Below are positions 42,904 through 50,716 of a DNA stretch of 64,000 bases, piece by piece (the first letter of the stretch is position 1; each line of letters opens with the position of its first letter). The stretch lies in the NCBI RefSeq assembly GCF_009498035.1, contig NZ_CP034550.1, positions 1,984,001 to 2,048,000 on the forward strand, given 5' to 3'. Below the pieces are notes generated by a model. It saw nothing but the letters and a program-made list of their open reading frames with translations. It did no database searches and was not told the DNA's origin. The stretch is from Saccharothrix syringae. GTDB taxonomy: Bacteria > Actinomycetota > Actinomycetes > Mycobacteriales > Pseudonocardiaceae. The position numbers and the translations under genes were made by a program.

Positions 42904-44003
42904 TCCTCCTGGAACTGCTGGTGGTCACCGTGCCCGCGGCCATGGTGCTGATGGCGGGCGGCGTCCCGTTCACCTGGTCGGTCCCGGCGGCCCTGATCGC
43001 CTGCGCGGCGCTGCCACTACGACGCCGGAACCCGTCCCTGACCGCCCTGCTGTGCCTGCCGGCGCTGGTAGGAGGTTTGGGCTGGCCACCGACGGTGGTG
43101 GCGATGTACCGAGTGGGCCGCAAGACGAGCCCACCAGTAATGATCTCCTGGGTAGCCGCGGCCACCACCGTCCCGGCGACTTTCGTGGTGGTGCACGAGG
43201 CCCTGCCCCCCAACGCCGCGTTCCTGACGTTCGCCTTCGCCCTGTTCATGGCAGGCGCCCCCGCGGCGTTGGGAGCCCTGATCACCACCAGGCGAAAGCT
43301 GACCGCGAGCCTGACGGAAGCCTCGCGGGCCAGGACGGCCGAGCTGGAGGCGCGCGAGGAGAGCGCCAAAGCGTCGGAACGAGCCAGGATCGCCCGAGAG
43401 ATCCACGACGCGGTGGGCCACCACGCCACCCTGATAGCGGTCGAGTCGGCAGCCCTGGCCGCCACCACGGAAGACGCGGAGACCCGAGAAGCGGCGCTGC
43501 GCCTGCGAGGTCTGGCCAAGGAGGCACTGGCCGAGATGCGAGCAGCCCTGGGCCTGCTCAACACCGAGCCGATCCCGGGGTACGAAGGAATCCCCCACCT
43601 GGTCGACAGGGCAAGAGCCGCAGGTCTCGCGGTCGCCTACCAGGACCGGACCACGGATGCGCCACCCCCGTCAACAGGCCGAGCCGCCTACCGCGTGATC
43701 CAGGAAGCGCTGACCAACGTCACCAAACACGCCCCGGGTGCCCCCGCAGAGGTGCTGCTGACCCACAACAGGGACCACCTGACCATCACCGTGACCAACG
43801 GTCCCCCCACCACCCCCGCACCCCCCACCTCGGGAGGCCACGGCCTGCACGGCTTGCAGGAACGAGTCACCCTGGCAGGCGGCAAGCTGACCACCACAGC
43901 CCGAACGGACGGCAGCTTCACCCTGGAAGCGACCCTCCCCTCAACCCCATCACAAGACGACTCGACTTTTGGCGGTAGTGCACACAGTCGGACGACCGCA
44001 TAG
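42897..44003 (+). CDS. sensor histidine kinase (HisKA_3 type)
   Basis: 368 residues. About five membrane helices span residues 1-140. The dimerisation/phosphoacceptor region is IAREIHDAVGHHATL with His170. The ATPase domain carries N-box EALTNVTKHA and glycine box GGHGLHGLQER. No extracellular sensor domain is present, so the signal is probably sensed within the membrane, as in other NarL-type intramembrane kinases. The start overlaps the response regulator. The last 15 residues (PSQDDSTFGGSAHSR) are polar and look dispensable. Codon choice in the second half is less GC3-extreme than in der. Confidence 0.88.
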   Translation: MVILLELLVVTVPAAMVLMAGGVPFTWSVPAALIACAALPLRRRNPSLTALLCLPALVGGLGWPPTVVAMYRVGRKTSPPVMISWVAAATTVPATFVVVHEALPPNAAFLTFAFALFMAGAPAALGALITTRRKLTASLTEASRARTAELEAREESAKASERARIAREIHDAVGHHATLIAVESAALAATTEDAETREAALRLRGLAKEALAEMRAALGLLNTEPIPGYEGIPHLVDRARAAGLAVAYQDRTTDAPPPSTGRAAYRVIQEALTNVTKHAPGAPAEVLLTHNRDHLTITVTNGPPTTPAPPTSGGHGLHGLQERVTLAGGKLTTTARTDGSFTLEATLPSTPSQDDSTFGGSAHSRTTA

Positions 44004-44095
44004 TGGGTCGGACGTCGGCGAGGGGGAGCGGCCTGGCCGAGGGGAACGCGGAGGCCCGCCACGAGCGGGTCTCCGCCGTAACCGCTGGTAGAACG

Positions 44096-44128
44096 CCCTA
44101 CGCGACCAAGTCGGGGGGTCGCGTAGGG
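44096..44128. terminator. 12-bp hairpin before the tRNA
   Basis: CCCTACGCGACC (44096-44107) pairs perfectly with 44117-44128 around a nine-base loop. It lies between the kinase stop and tRNA-Pro and probably ends the two-component operon. A second, weaker stem (GGAGGCCCGC with GCGGGTCTCC, one mismatch) precedes it. Confidence 0.65.
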
Positions 44129-44182
44129 GGCCTCTCGGGGGTGCGCTAAGCTATGCGAGCACCCCACAACGGGGGGTGTGGC

Positions 44183-44256
<74 letters not shown>

Positions 44257-44280
44257 CGGTCGATAGAGGGCGAAAGCCCA

Positions 44281-44322
44281 GGTCAGGGCCTTGGATCACT
44301 TCGGTGAGACAAGGCCCTGACC
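44281..44322 (+). terminator. strong hairpin downstream of tRNA-Pro
   Basis: GGTCAGGGCCTTG (44281-44293) pairs perfectly with 44310-44322. Inside it, TCAC-TTCG-GTGA forms a further stem with a UUCG tetraloop. It separates the tRNA from the convergent integrase gene. Confidence 0.8.
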
Positions 44323-44375
44323 CGTTTCAGGGCAGCGCTATCTCACAATTTCTCACGAACGCTCGTACTGCTTGT

Positions 44376-45545
44376 TCAGCCCAGGAGTTCGTCGAGCTGG
44401 TCCGCTGCCTGGCGCAGGTGCTCGACGTTCGGGTGGATGTAGACCCGCTTGGTGAAGCTGAGGTCCGCATGGCCCGCCCAAGCGCTGACGATCACATCGG
44501 GGACGCCCGAAGTGGCCAGGTACGTCAGGCAGGCGTGGCGGGCGTCGTAGGGCCGGACCTTCCTGACCTTCGCCTCGGCCATCAGCTTGTAGATGGCCCG
44601 CCGGAGTCGATCGGTCTTCCAAGGCTGTCCCAGCTCGTCGACCAGCACGAACCCGGACCGCTCGTACAGCTCACCGGCCCTGATCGCCTCTGCGGCCTGC
44701 CGAGCCTTGAACGCCTTCAGTGCGGCGTGCAGGGGCTTGGGGAGCGGGAGCTTGCGCTTGCCCTTCTCCGACTTCGGCCCCTTCTCCTCGACTTCGCCCT
44801 CGACCAGCGTGCGCGTCAGCTCGACCGACAACGTCCCGGCCTCCAGGTCGACGGCGCTCCACCTGAGCCCGCAGACCTCGGCCGGACGCATCCCGATCAG
44901 CGCCAGGAGCACGGGCGCGTGGAGCCGGTGGTCGCGGATCGAGGCCAGGAACTGTCTCACCTCCGTCTCACTCCAGGGCACCCGCTGGGCTGCCGCGGCC
45001 GCCGCCTTGCGCCGCGCCTCACGCGGGATCTGCGTGTACTGGGCGACGTTGCGGACCACCAACCTGCGCCGCATCGCCACGTTCAACGATGACCTGAAGC
45101 GCCCCAGCGTGAGCTGGACGGACCGGACGCTGAGACCGCTGCCGACCTTCCCGCCGCGCTTGCGACCGGAGGTGAGCATCCAGCTCACCAGTTCGTCCAC
45201 GTCCTCCTCGGTGACGTCCTGGAGCCGCTTCCCGCCGAGTCGCTCCCGCACCGGCAGCAGCGCGTCGGCGTAGTTGGCGGCGGTGGCCTTCTCGACATCG
45301 ACCGTCGTGGACTTCAACCAGGTGTCCAGCCACGCCGACACGGTGGTCTTGTCCGGCCCGACGAACGTCCCCTCGTCGGTCTGGTGCTTGACCTTCGCGT
45401 ACTCGGCGCGGGCTTCCTTCTTGGTGTCGTAGGTCTTGGTGAGCTGCCTGCGCTTGCCGGTCGCCGGGTCGCGCCCGATGTCGATCACGAACCGGTACCT
45501 CGTCGTGCCGTCCTTCAACTCGATCTTCTTGATCGGGTCCCCCAC
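44376..45545 (-). CDS. tyrosine recombinase / site-specific integrase
   Basis: 389 residues from GTG 45545 (GGAG nine bases upstream). An N-terminal Arm-type domain (TRYRFVIDIGRDPATGKRR) and SAM-like core-binding domain (TVSAWLDTWLKS) lead to the catalytic domain. That domain has Arg in LIGMRPAEVCGLRW, Arg-His in PYDARHACLTYL, His in WAGHADLSFTKR and the nucleophile Tyr in RVYIHP. It integrates and excises the element at the tRNA. It reads toward the tRNA and ends 120 bases from it, the usual layout. All catalytic residues are present, so it should be active. Confidence 0.93.
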   Translation of the reverse strand: MGDPIKKIELKDGTTRYRFVIDIGRDPATGKRRQLTKTYDTKKEARAEYAKVKHQTDEGTFVGPDKTTVSAWLDTWLKSTTVDVEKATAANYADALLPVRERLGGKRLQDVTEEDVDELVSWMLTSGRKRGGKVGSGLSVRSVQLTLGRFRSSLNVAMRRRLVVRNVAQYTQIPREARRKAAAAAAQRVPWSETEVRQFLASIRDHRLHAPVLLALIGMRPAEVCGLRWSAVDLEAGTLSVELTRTLVEGEVEEKGPKSEKGKRKLPLPKPLHAALKAFKARQAAEAIRAGELYERSGFVLVDELGQPWKTDRLRRAIYKLMAEAKVRKVRPYDARHACLTYLATSGVPDVIVSAWAGHADLSFTKRVYIHPNVEHLRQAADQLDELLG

Positions 45546-45564
45546 GAGCTTGCAGCTCCTTAGT

Positions 45565-46152
45565 TCAGGCCCCCTCCGACGAGCCCAGAGGGGGCAGCAA
45601 TCCGAGTTCACGGGCCCTGCGGATGTACCGCGCCGCCTGCGTCCGCGACCTGTTCATCACGTTGGCCACGGCCACCGCGGGTGCCCTGTTGCCGGCTGCC
45701 ACGGCGTCGGAGTAGATCCGCGCCGCGCGCCGGGCGTCGTCGTCGGCCTGGTTGCGGATGCGTTCATCCGCGTCCGGCAACGAGGCTCCACGCTGCTCGA
45801 CCGGCTGGATCCCGGGCGGCAGGGTCGCCAGCCACTCGTCCCGCACGGAGGCGGGCACCGTCGCTTTCTCGACCGCCGCACGCGTCATCTGGTCAATGAG
45901 GATCTGCCTCATGACCCCCGTCGTGACCGGTGCCGTCGCCTTGCCCCTCACCGTTACCGACAGCACGACCGGCCGGAGGTCGGGGCCGACGAACACCTCC
46001 ATCGTCGCCGCGACGTCCGGCTCCTCCAACACGAAGTTGGCTTGGAAGCGAACCGGGATGGCGCTGTCAGGCGTCAGCGGCAGATAGCCATCGGGCGGCA
46101 ACACGTCGACCGACACCCAGGCGATCCGGAAGTTCTTCGGTAGGCGAGGCAC
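45565..46152 (-). CDS. hypothetical protein with C-terminal helix-turn-helix
   Basis: About 195 residues if GTG 46152 is the start; ATG 46224 is possible and neither has a well-placed ribosome binding site (AGGAGG is 16 bases away). The N-terminal 90 residues form a mostly beta domain (FRIAWVSVDVLPPDGYLPL, AIPVRFQANFVLEEP). The C-terminus AVAVANVMNRSRTQAARYIR reads as an HTH of the kind seen in small actinobacterial regulators. It precedes the integrase by 19 bases, so it may control integrase expression or excision. Divergent from an XRE-type gene. Confidence 0.6.
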   Translation of the reverse strand: MPRLPKNFRIAWVSVDVLPPDGYLPLTPDSAIPVRFQANFVLEEPDVAATMEVFVGPDLRPVVLSVTVRGKATAPVTTGVMRQILIDQMTRAAVEKATVPASVRDEWLATLPPGIQPVEQRGASLPDADERIRNQADDDARRAARIYSDAVAAGNRAPAVAVANVMNRSRTQAARYIRRARELGLLPPLGSSEGA

Positions 46153-46242
46153 GGCAGAACGATACGCACCTCCTTCCTCGTCAGTGCCTTGGATGACCAA
46201 CAAGGTATGCCATGGCTGCGGCATGAGTAAAGACCGTTCGCG

Positions 46243-46248
46243 TACCGT
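46243..46248 (+). promoter_or_regulatory. -10 element for leaderless XRE gene
   Basis: TACCGT lies exactly seven bases before ATG 46256, with no ribosome binding site. Confidence 0.45.
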
Positions 46249-46255
46249 GGTCGGC

Positions 46256-46519
46256 ATGTCTATCGGGGGGAAGACTCTGGCGGACCGCTCCGCCGAGCTT
46301 CAGAACTGGATCCGTACTGGTAGAACGCGTCGGCTCCGCGTCGATGCCGGCCTCAGCCAAGCGCTGGTCGCGCAGGACTGCGAAGTCACGCCGTCCACTG
46401 TGCACCGCTGGGAGACGGGGGATCGGCTGCCGCGTGGGCGCAACATCGCCGCGTACCACGCCTTCCTCGCTCGCCTGGTCGAGCGGGAGCAGCAAGGGGA
46501 TGGCCGCGATGGGGAGTAG
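46256..46519 (+). CDS. XRE-type helix-turn-helix regulator
   Basis: 87 residues. The HTH core is LRVDAGLSQALVAQDCEVTP and STVHRWETGDRLPRG, a standard Cro/CI-type DNA-binding domain taking most of the protein. It is probably the maintenance repressor of the element, as it is the first gene of the rightward operon and divergent from the integrase side. The upstream frame to 46184 is rejected because a leaderless signal fits ATG 46256. It overlaps the excisionase-like gene by 11 bases. Confidence 0.78.
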   Translation: MSIGGKTLADRSAELQNWIRTGRTRRLRVDAGLSQALVAQDCEVTPSTVHRWETGDRLPRGRNIAAYHAFLARLVEREQQGDGRDGE

Positions 46520-46736
46520 GCATGCCCCCGAGCGGCGTCCAACCCTGGCGGAGATCAAGGCGACGTGGCCGCCCGCCGTGGACGTCCCGACCGCCGCGAC
46601 GGCGTTCGGGATGAGCCGCAGCAAGGCGTACGAGCTCGTCGCCCGCGACGAGTTCCCCGCCAAGGTGGCCAAGTACGGCGGTCGGATCATGGTGATCACG
46701 GAGTCGCTCGTGCGCGCGCTGTCCGCGGGGGACTGA
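46509..46736 (+). CDS. excisionase-like helix-turn-helix protein
   Basis: 75 residues from ATG 46509 (AAGGGGA about nine bases upstream; ATG 46500 is also possible). The central part VPTAATAFGMSRSKAYELVA and the wing YGGRIMVITESLVRAL match the MerR-like winged helix of Xis/AlpA proteins, which bend DNA and drive excision. It lies between the XRE regulator and the ATPase, four bases before the latter. The excisionase role is supported by position in an integrative element. Confidence 0.75.
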   Translation: MGSRHAPERRPTLAEIKATWPPAVDVPTAATAFGMSRSKAYELVARDEFPAKVAKYGGRIMVITESLVRALSAGD

Positions 46737-46740
46737 CGCC

Positions 46741-47922
46741 ATGGCTGAGTTCGGTGGACAAACTCCGCCTGGCGCGCACGACGAACCACCGACCCGGCGC
46801 CTGCGGGTGAGGACGGTGCACGAGGTCGACATCAGGCAGACGCGGTTCGCGTGGCGGGACTACCTACCCGTCGGCGAGGTCGCCCTGCTGGTCGGCAAAC
46901 CCGGCATCGGCAAGAGCACCGTCGTCGTAGACCTGGCGGCGAGATTGACCACGGGACAGCTCGACGGCGACTTCACCGGCGAGCCGCAACACGTCCTCTA
47001 CTCCGTCACGGAGGACTCGGAATCCACGCTCAAGGCCCGGTTCATCGCGGCCAAGGGAGACCCGCAGCGGCTGCACCTGGTCGACGTCGTCTACGGTAAT
47101 TCACCCGACGGCACGCCGCTCATCGTCAACCTCGACCTGGACGCGGTGCGTGAGGTGGTCGAGGCGTGGAGGCCCGCTCTCCTCGTGCTGGACGCGCTCA
47201 ACTCGTCCCTGTCCGGACAGCTCAACGACAACTCCGTCGTGCGCCCGCAGTTGGAGAAGTTGAGGCTCCTGGCGCAGCAGACCGGCACGACTGTCCTGGG
47301 CATCGGGCACTTCCGGAAGGCGACAGCGGGTGTCGATCCGGTCGACGCCATCGGCGGTGCCGGGGCCTACACACAGGTCGTCCGGCACGCCTTGGGATGT
47401 GCTGCGGAGGACAAGGACAGCTACGTCCTGTCGGTCATCAAGTCGAATGTGGTGTCGGTGTCGAGCATCCCGTCGCTGTCCTACAGGACCATCTCAGCGA
47501 CCGTCATGGCCGACGACGGAGGGGAGACCGCAGTCGGTCGGATCGTCTGGCAGGGGCACTCGACGGCCTCGGTCGTCGACCTCCTCCAGCGCTCCGCGTA
47601 CGACGATGGGGACGAGCGCGCCGATGCTGCCGCGTGGCTCATCGACTACCTGAGGGAGCGTGGTGATGAGGCGCCGGTGCTGGAGTTGTTGGACGAAGGA
47701 CATCAGGCCAGCTTCTCCAAGGACGCCCTGAAGCGTGCCAAGACCAGAGCCAAGGTGCGCTCCGAGAAGGCCGAGTTCGGTGGCGGCTGGGTGTGGCGGA
47801 TCAGCCCGACAAGGCACGAAGGGAGCACACAAGGGAGCGAAGGGAGCAGTACGGGCGACACCGCTCCCTTCGCTCCCTCCGTGCGCTCTTCGCAGCACGA
47901 CGACGCCCATCCGCCGCCGTAG
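46741..47922 (+). CDS. RepA-like AAA ATPase (replication protein)
   Basis: 393 residues. RecA/DnaB-like AAA_25 domain: Walker A LVGKPGIGKST near residue 52, Walker B ALLVLDALNSSL near 145 and a sensor segment TTVLGIGHFRKA. Similar hexameric helicases start plasmid replication. A C-terminal domain of about 80 residues (EAPVLELLDEGHQASFSKDALKRA) is a likely winged helix. The tail is Ser/Gly-rich, encoded by a perfect 16-base inverted repeat. Co-directional with and four bases after the Xis-like gene. Confidence 0.82.
   Translation: MAEFGGQTPPGAHDEPPTRRLRVRTVHEVDIRQTRFAWRDYLPVGEVALLVGKPGIGKSTVVVDLAARLTTGQLDGDFTGEPQHVLYSVTEDSESTLKARFIAAKGDPQRLHLVDVVYGNSPDGTPLIVNLDLDAVREVVEAWRPALLVLDALNSSLSGQLNDNSVVRPQLEKLRLLAQQTGTTVLGIGHFRKATAGVDPVDAIGGAGAYTQVVRHALGCAAEDKDSYVLSVIKSNVVSVSSIPSLSYRTISATVMADDGGETAVGRIVWQGHSTASVVDLLQRSAYDDGDERADAAAWLIDYLRERGDEAPVLELLDEGHQASFSKDALKRAKTRAKVRSEKAEFGGGWVWRISPTRHEGSTQGSEGSSTGDTAPFAPSVRSSQHDDAHPPP
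47832..47878. repeat. 16-bp perfect inverted repeat inside the ATPase gene
   Basis: AGGGAGCGAAGGGAGC at 47832-47847 and its exact reverse complement at 47863-47878, 15-base loop. Within each arm the unit AGGGAGC is itself repeated. The repeat codes for the serine/glycine and proline/alanine tail, so it may be an origin, a protein-binding site or an mRNA hairpin embedded in coding DNA. Confidence 0.75.
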
Positions 47923-48260
47923 CAAGCTAGAGATCAGGACACCCGAAGGGCGTCCTGACCAAACGGCACCGGCTTACCGCGCAGCCCACACGCCATCGAC
48001 CAAGGCACTCCCGTGCCGTCGGCGACGGGCGAGGGCTGCGCGGTGGCCGACGCGGCAGCGAGGCCGGCCAAGGCGCCGTGCGCGAAGCCGATGCTGGCCC
48101 GGTCGGCACGGTGCCTGGCTCGACACCACAGGGCGCTGCACGGACCGCGCCGACTTGGCGGGGCACAGATCGGCAAGGCAAGGCTGGGGAGTGCCCAGCC
48201 AGTCGTTCGACGTTGAGAGCGAGCGGGCCCCGGAGCCCGCCTGTCGTTTCGGGGGGAACG
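47923..48260. other. intergenic region, candidate oriT
   Basis: Lies between the replication ATPase and the MobC-relaxase pair, the usual place for a transfer origin. It contains several inverted repeats: TCAGGAC/GTCCTGA around 47936-47960, GGCTGGG/CCCAGCC at 48183-48200 and GCGGGC/GCCCGC at 48223-48240. No nick-site consensus could be recognised. No gene is seen. Confidence 0.4.
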
Positions 48261-48662
48261 ATGAGCACGAGGAAGCAGGGTGTGCGTCGGCAGCGGCGTG
48301 TGCGCGGAGGCGCTGAGACCCGGATCAACATCCGCACCACGGTCATGGTGCGGGCCGCGTTGGAAGTGCGGGCGGCGGTGGCCAGGTTGTCGGTGCCGCT
48401 GTACCTGGTCGAGTGCGGGCTGCGTGAGCCCGACGGCTGGTCGCTGCACCAGCAGCGGTACTGGGTGGCCGAGTGGGAAGCCGCCGCGGTGAAGCTGTCC
48501 CGGTCGGGCAGCGCGCTCAAGCAGCTCGCTCGCCAAGCCGACAGCGGCCACGTCGTCGACCAGCAGCAGTTGCAGGCGGCGCTGACCTACCACCAGCGGG
48601 TCCTGGACGAGCTGCACCGGGTGCTCGACGCGGTGGACCGGCACCGAGGGACCGGGCGGTGA
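48261..48662 (+). CDS. MobC-like mobilization accessory protein
   Basis: 133 residues. A basic N-terminus (TRKQGVRRQRRVRGG) is followed by a ribbon-helix-helix-like segment (RINIRTTVMVRAALEVRAAV) and helices with the MobC-type KLSRSGSALKQLARQADSG. Such proteins bind oriT and help the relaxase. GGGGGGAA precedes ATG 48261. Its end overlaps the relaxase start by four bases (GTGA). Confidence 0.7.
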   Translation: MSTRKQGVRRQRRVRGGAETRINIRTTVMVRAALEVRAAVARLSVPLYLVECGLREPDGWSLHQQRYWVAEWEAAAVKLSRSGSALKQLARQADSGHVVDQQQLQAALTYHQRVLDELHRVLDAVDRHRGTGR

Positions 48663-50365
48663 TCGCCGAGGTCGCGGGCCGCGGCAAGCGCGGCTCCAAC
48701 ACCCTGGGGCTGCTGCGCTACCTGTTCGGCCGGGGCCGCTCCAACGAGCACCGCGACCCGCACGTCGTGGCGGCGTGGGATCCCGACTGGGTACGCGGTG
48801 GGGCCTGGGGCGAAAACGCGACCACCGCCCCAGGCCGCGTACGGCTGGCCCAGCAACTGGACGCCCTGATGGTAGGGCACCAGGTGGACCTACCCGACGG
48901 TCACGTCTACCACGTGGTCCTGTCCATCCCACCCGCCGACGTCACCACCGCCGGCTACCCACCCCAGCCGGAGGCGCACACCGACGAGGACGGGAAGCGC
49001 CCCACCCAGCAGCGGCTGCCGGACGAGGTGTGGCACGAGCTGGTCGAGTCCGGCATCGCAGCCCTGGGTCTGGGTGCCGACGACGACGGTCAGGGCGGCT
49101 GTCGGTGGGTCGCGGTCCACCACGGCCTCTCCACCAAGCGCAACGACCACGTCCACGTCGTGGTCAACGTGGTGCGAGGCGATGGCCGGGTCGCCAACCT
49201 GCACCGCGACTTCCTGCGGTGGCGCGACTGGTGCCGCCAGGTCGAGGGGGAACGCAGCTGGACCCGCACCGCCCCAGCTGGCGAGGGACGCTCCAAACCC
49301 ACCTCGCGCATCGAACTCGTACGCGCGGACGCCAACGGGCAACGCACCGAGAGGGACCGGCTGCGCGACCTCGTCACGGCCGTGGCCGCCGAGGCCGCCG
49401 ACGAGATCGGGTTCGTACTGGGCCTGCGTCGCCGTGGCGTGCTGGTCGCCGCCTGCCCCGGCACCGGGCCGGTCACCGGCTACAAGGTCGCCTTACGTCC
49501 CGAGCAGCACGCCGTCGAGCAGGACCGCCCAGAACCTGAGCCGCTGTGGTTCGCTGGCTCGACGCTGCGCCGCGACCTGTCCTTGCCGCGGCTCCGCGCC
49601 CGCTGGGTTGACTCCAGACCGCTTCTCGTCAGCAGACAGCAGAGGCTGTGGCGTGACATCACCGACCACCCCGTCGGCCCGCAGGACCGCACCGGCGGGA
49701 CGAGCGAGCAGACCTTGCAGCGGGAGCTGAACCGAGCCTGCGCCGCGGTGGAAGCCGCCACCGGCACCGCAGAGGGCACCGTCCCAGCGTCAGACTTGGA
49801 TCAACGCACCTGGCACCTGTTCGTCGAGCGCTCCGCTGACCTGGTGGCCGTAATCCGGCTCCATGACCCGCACGAACTCCTGGAGAAGGTCCACGACCAA
49901 CTCACCCGGGCCGCCCAACTTCCTCGCCCTGGCCCAACAACCAGCTTTGCCGGTCCACTGGGTACCAAGCGACCGTCGACGCCAGTCATCACCGCGCAGG
50001 AGGCGCTGCGGCTGCTGGGCGACGCTGTCCGTGTCGCCGCCCGAGTCCGCGATGTCACGCCGGTCGTTCTGGCCCTGGTCGTGGTCGCTGTCTTACGAGT
50101 CATCGCAGCCGTGCAGGCGGTCGCCGAGCATCGCGCCATCCGCGAGGCTGCCCGCTACCAACTCAGCACCGCCATCGCTGTTCTGGAAGGGCACCCAGCC
50201 CGCAGCGACCTGCCTCCGGAGCAACCGACACTCCGTCAATCGACTACTGCGATCGGTCGGTCCGCCGGTCCATCGGGACGGCCACCCCTTCCTCGTGGCA
50301 CAGCGACACGACCTCACCGACCTACTCTGCCCGACTCGACGAGGCGAGCGGGGCCGCAGCGCTGA
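48659..50365 (+). CDS. relaxase / mobilization nuclease
   Basis: 568 residues. The nicking domain has VAEVAGRGKRGSN-like start, LLRYLFGRGRSNEH and the metal site with His164 and His166 in NDHVHVVVNVVRGDG. Tyr-containing segments (DGHVYHVVLSIPPADV) precede it. This matches actinobacterial VirD2/MobA-type relaxases, which nick oriT and lead the strand into a recipient. The C-terminal half has one hydrophobic helix near residue 465-485 (VVLALVVVAVLRVIAAV) and a low-complexity Pro/Arg end. Translationally coupled to mobC. Confidence 0.8.
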   Translation: MIAEVAGRGKRGSNTLGLLRYLFGRGRSNEHRDPHVVAAWDPDWVRGGAWGENATTAPGRVRLAQQLDALMVGHQVDLPDGHVYHVVLSIPPADVTTAGYPPQPEAHTDEDGKRPTQQRLPDEVWHELVESGIAALGLGADDDGQGGCRWVAVHHGLSTKRNDHVHVVVNVVRGDGRVANLHRDFLRWRDWCRQVEGERSWTRTAPAGEGRSKPTSRIELVRADANGQRTERDRLRDLVTAVAAEAADEIGFVLGLRRRGVLVAACPGTGPVTGYKVALRPEQHAVEQDRPEPEPLWFAGSTLRRDLSLPRLRARWVDSRPLLVSRQQRLWRDITDHPVGPQDRTGGTSEQTLQRELNRACAAVEAATGTAEGTVPASDLDQRTWHLFVERSADLVAVIRLHDPHELLEKVHDQLTRAAQLPRPGPTTSFAGPLGTKRPSTPVITAQEALRLLGDAVRVAARVRDVTPVVLALVVVAVLRVIAAVQAVAEHRAIREAARYQLSTAIAVLEGHPARSDLPPEQPTLRQSTTAIGRSAGPSGRPPLPRGTATRPHRPTLPDSTRRAGPQR

Positions 50366-50716
50366 CCGCAACTGCGTGGCATTCAGTACCCAACCTGACT
50401 GCACACCGTGGGCCGAAAGGGCGAAGGTAAGACCTCCACTGTCTGTAGCGCGCCCGCCTTCTGCGGTGCGCCTGACCGACTACCTAAAGTGAAGGTGGGC
50501 AAGGGGAGTTCTGGGGTCTCGTTCTTGTAGCACACTCCTCACCAGCGTAAATGTCAAGAGTGGCAGCGTGGAGTCGTAAGAGCTGCTACTGAATCGCTAC
50601 ACGGGGCGTTCACCCGTTTGGGGTCTAACGCGGGAGGCTGCTCACAGGGTGTAGTGCCTGTCAACGTTCTTGCTCCAACCGGAGCAGTTCCGTCAGCGTC
50701 ACTTGGTGGAGGTGGT
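50366..50716. other. intergenic region upstream of qatA
   Basis: No gene. Base composition drops visibly here and stays lower through the Qat genes, marking a junction. It should hold the qat promoter. A short inverted repeat GCTCC-AACC-GGAGC occurs near 50671. The frame upstream of ATG 50717 is open but lacks a start with a ribosome binding site. Confidence 0.45.
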
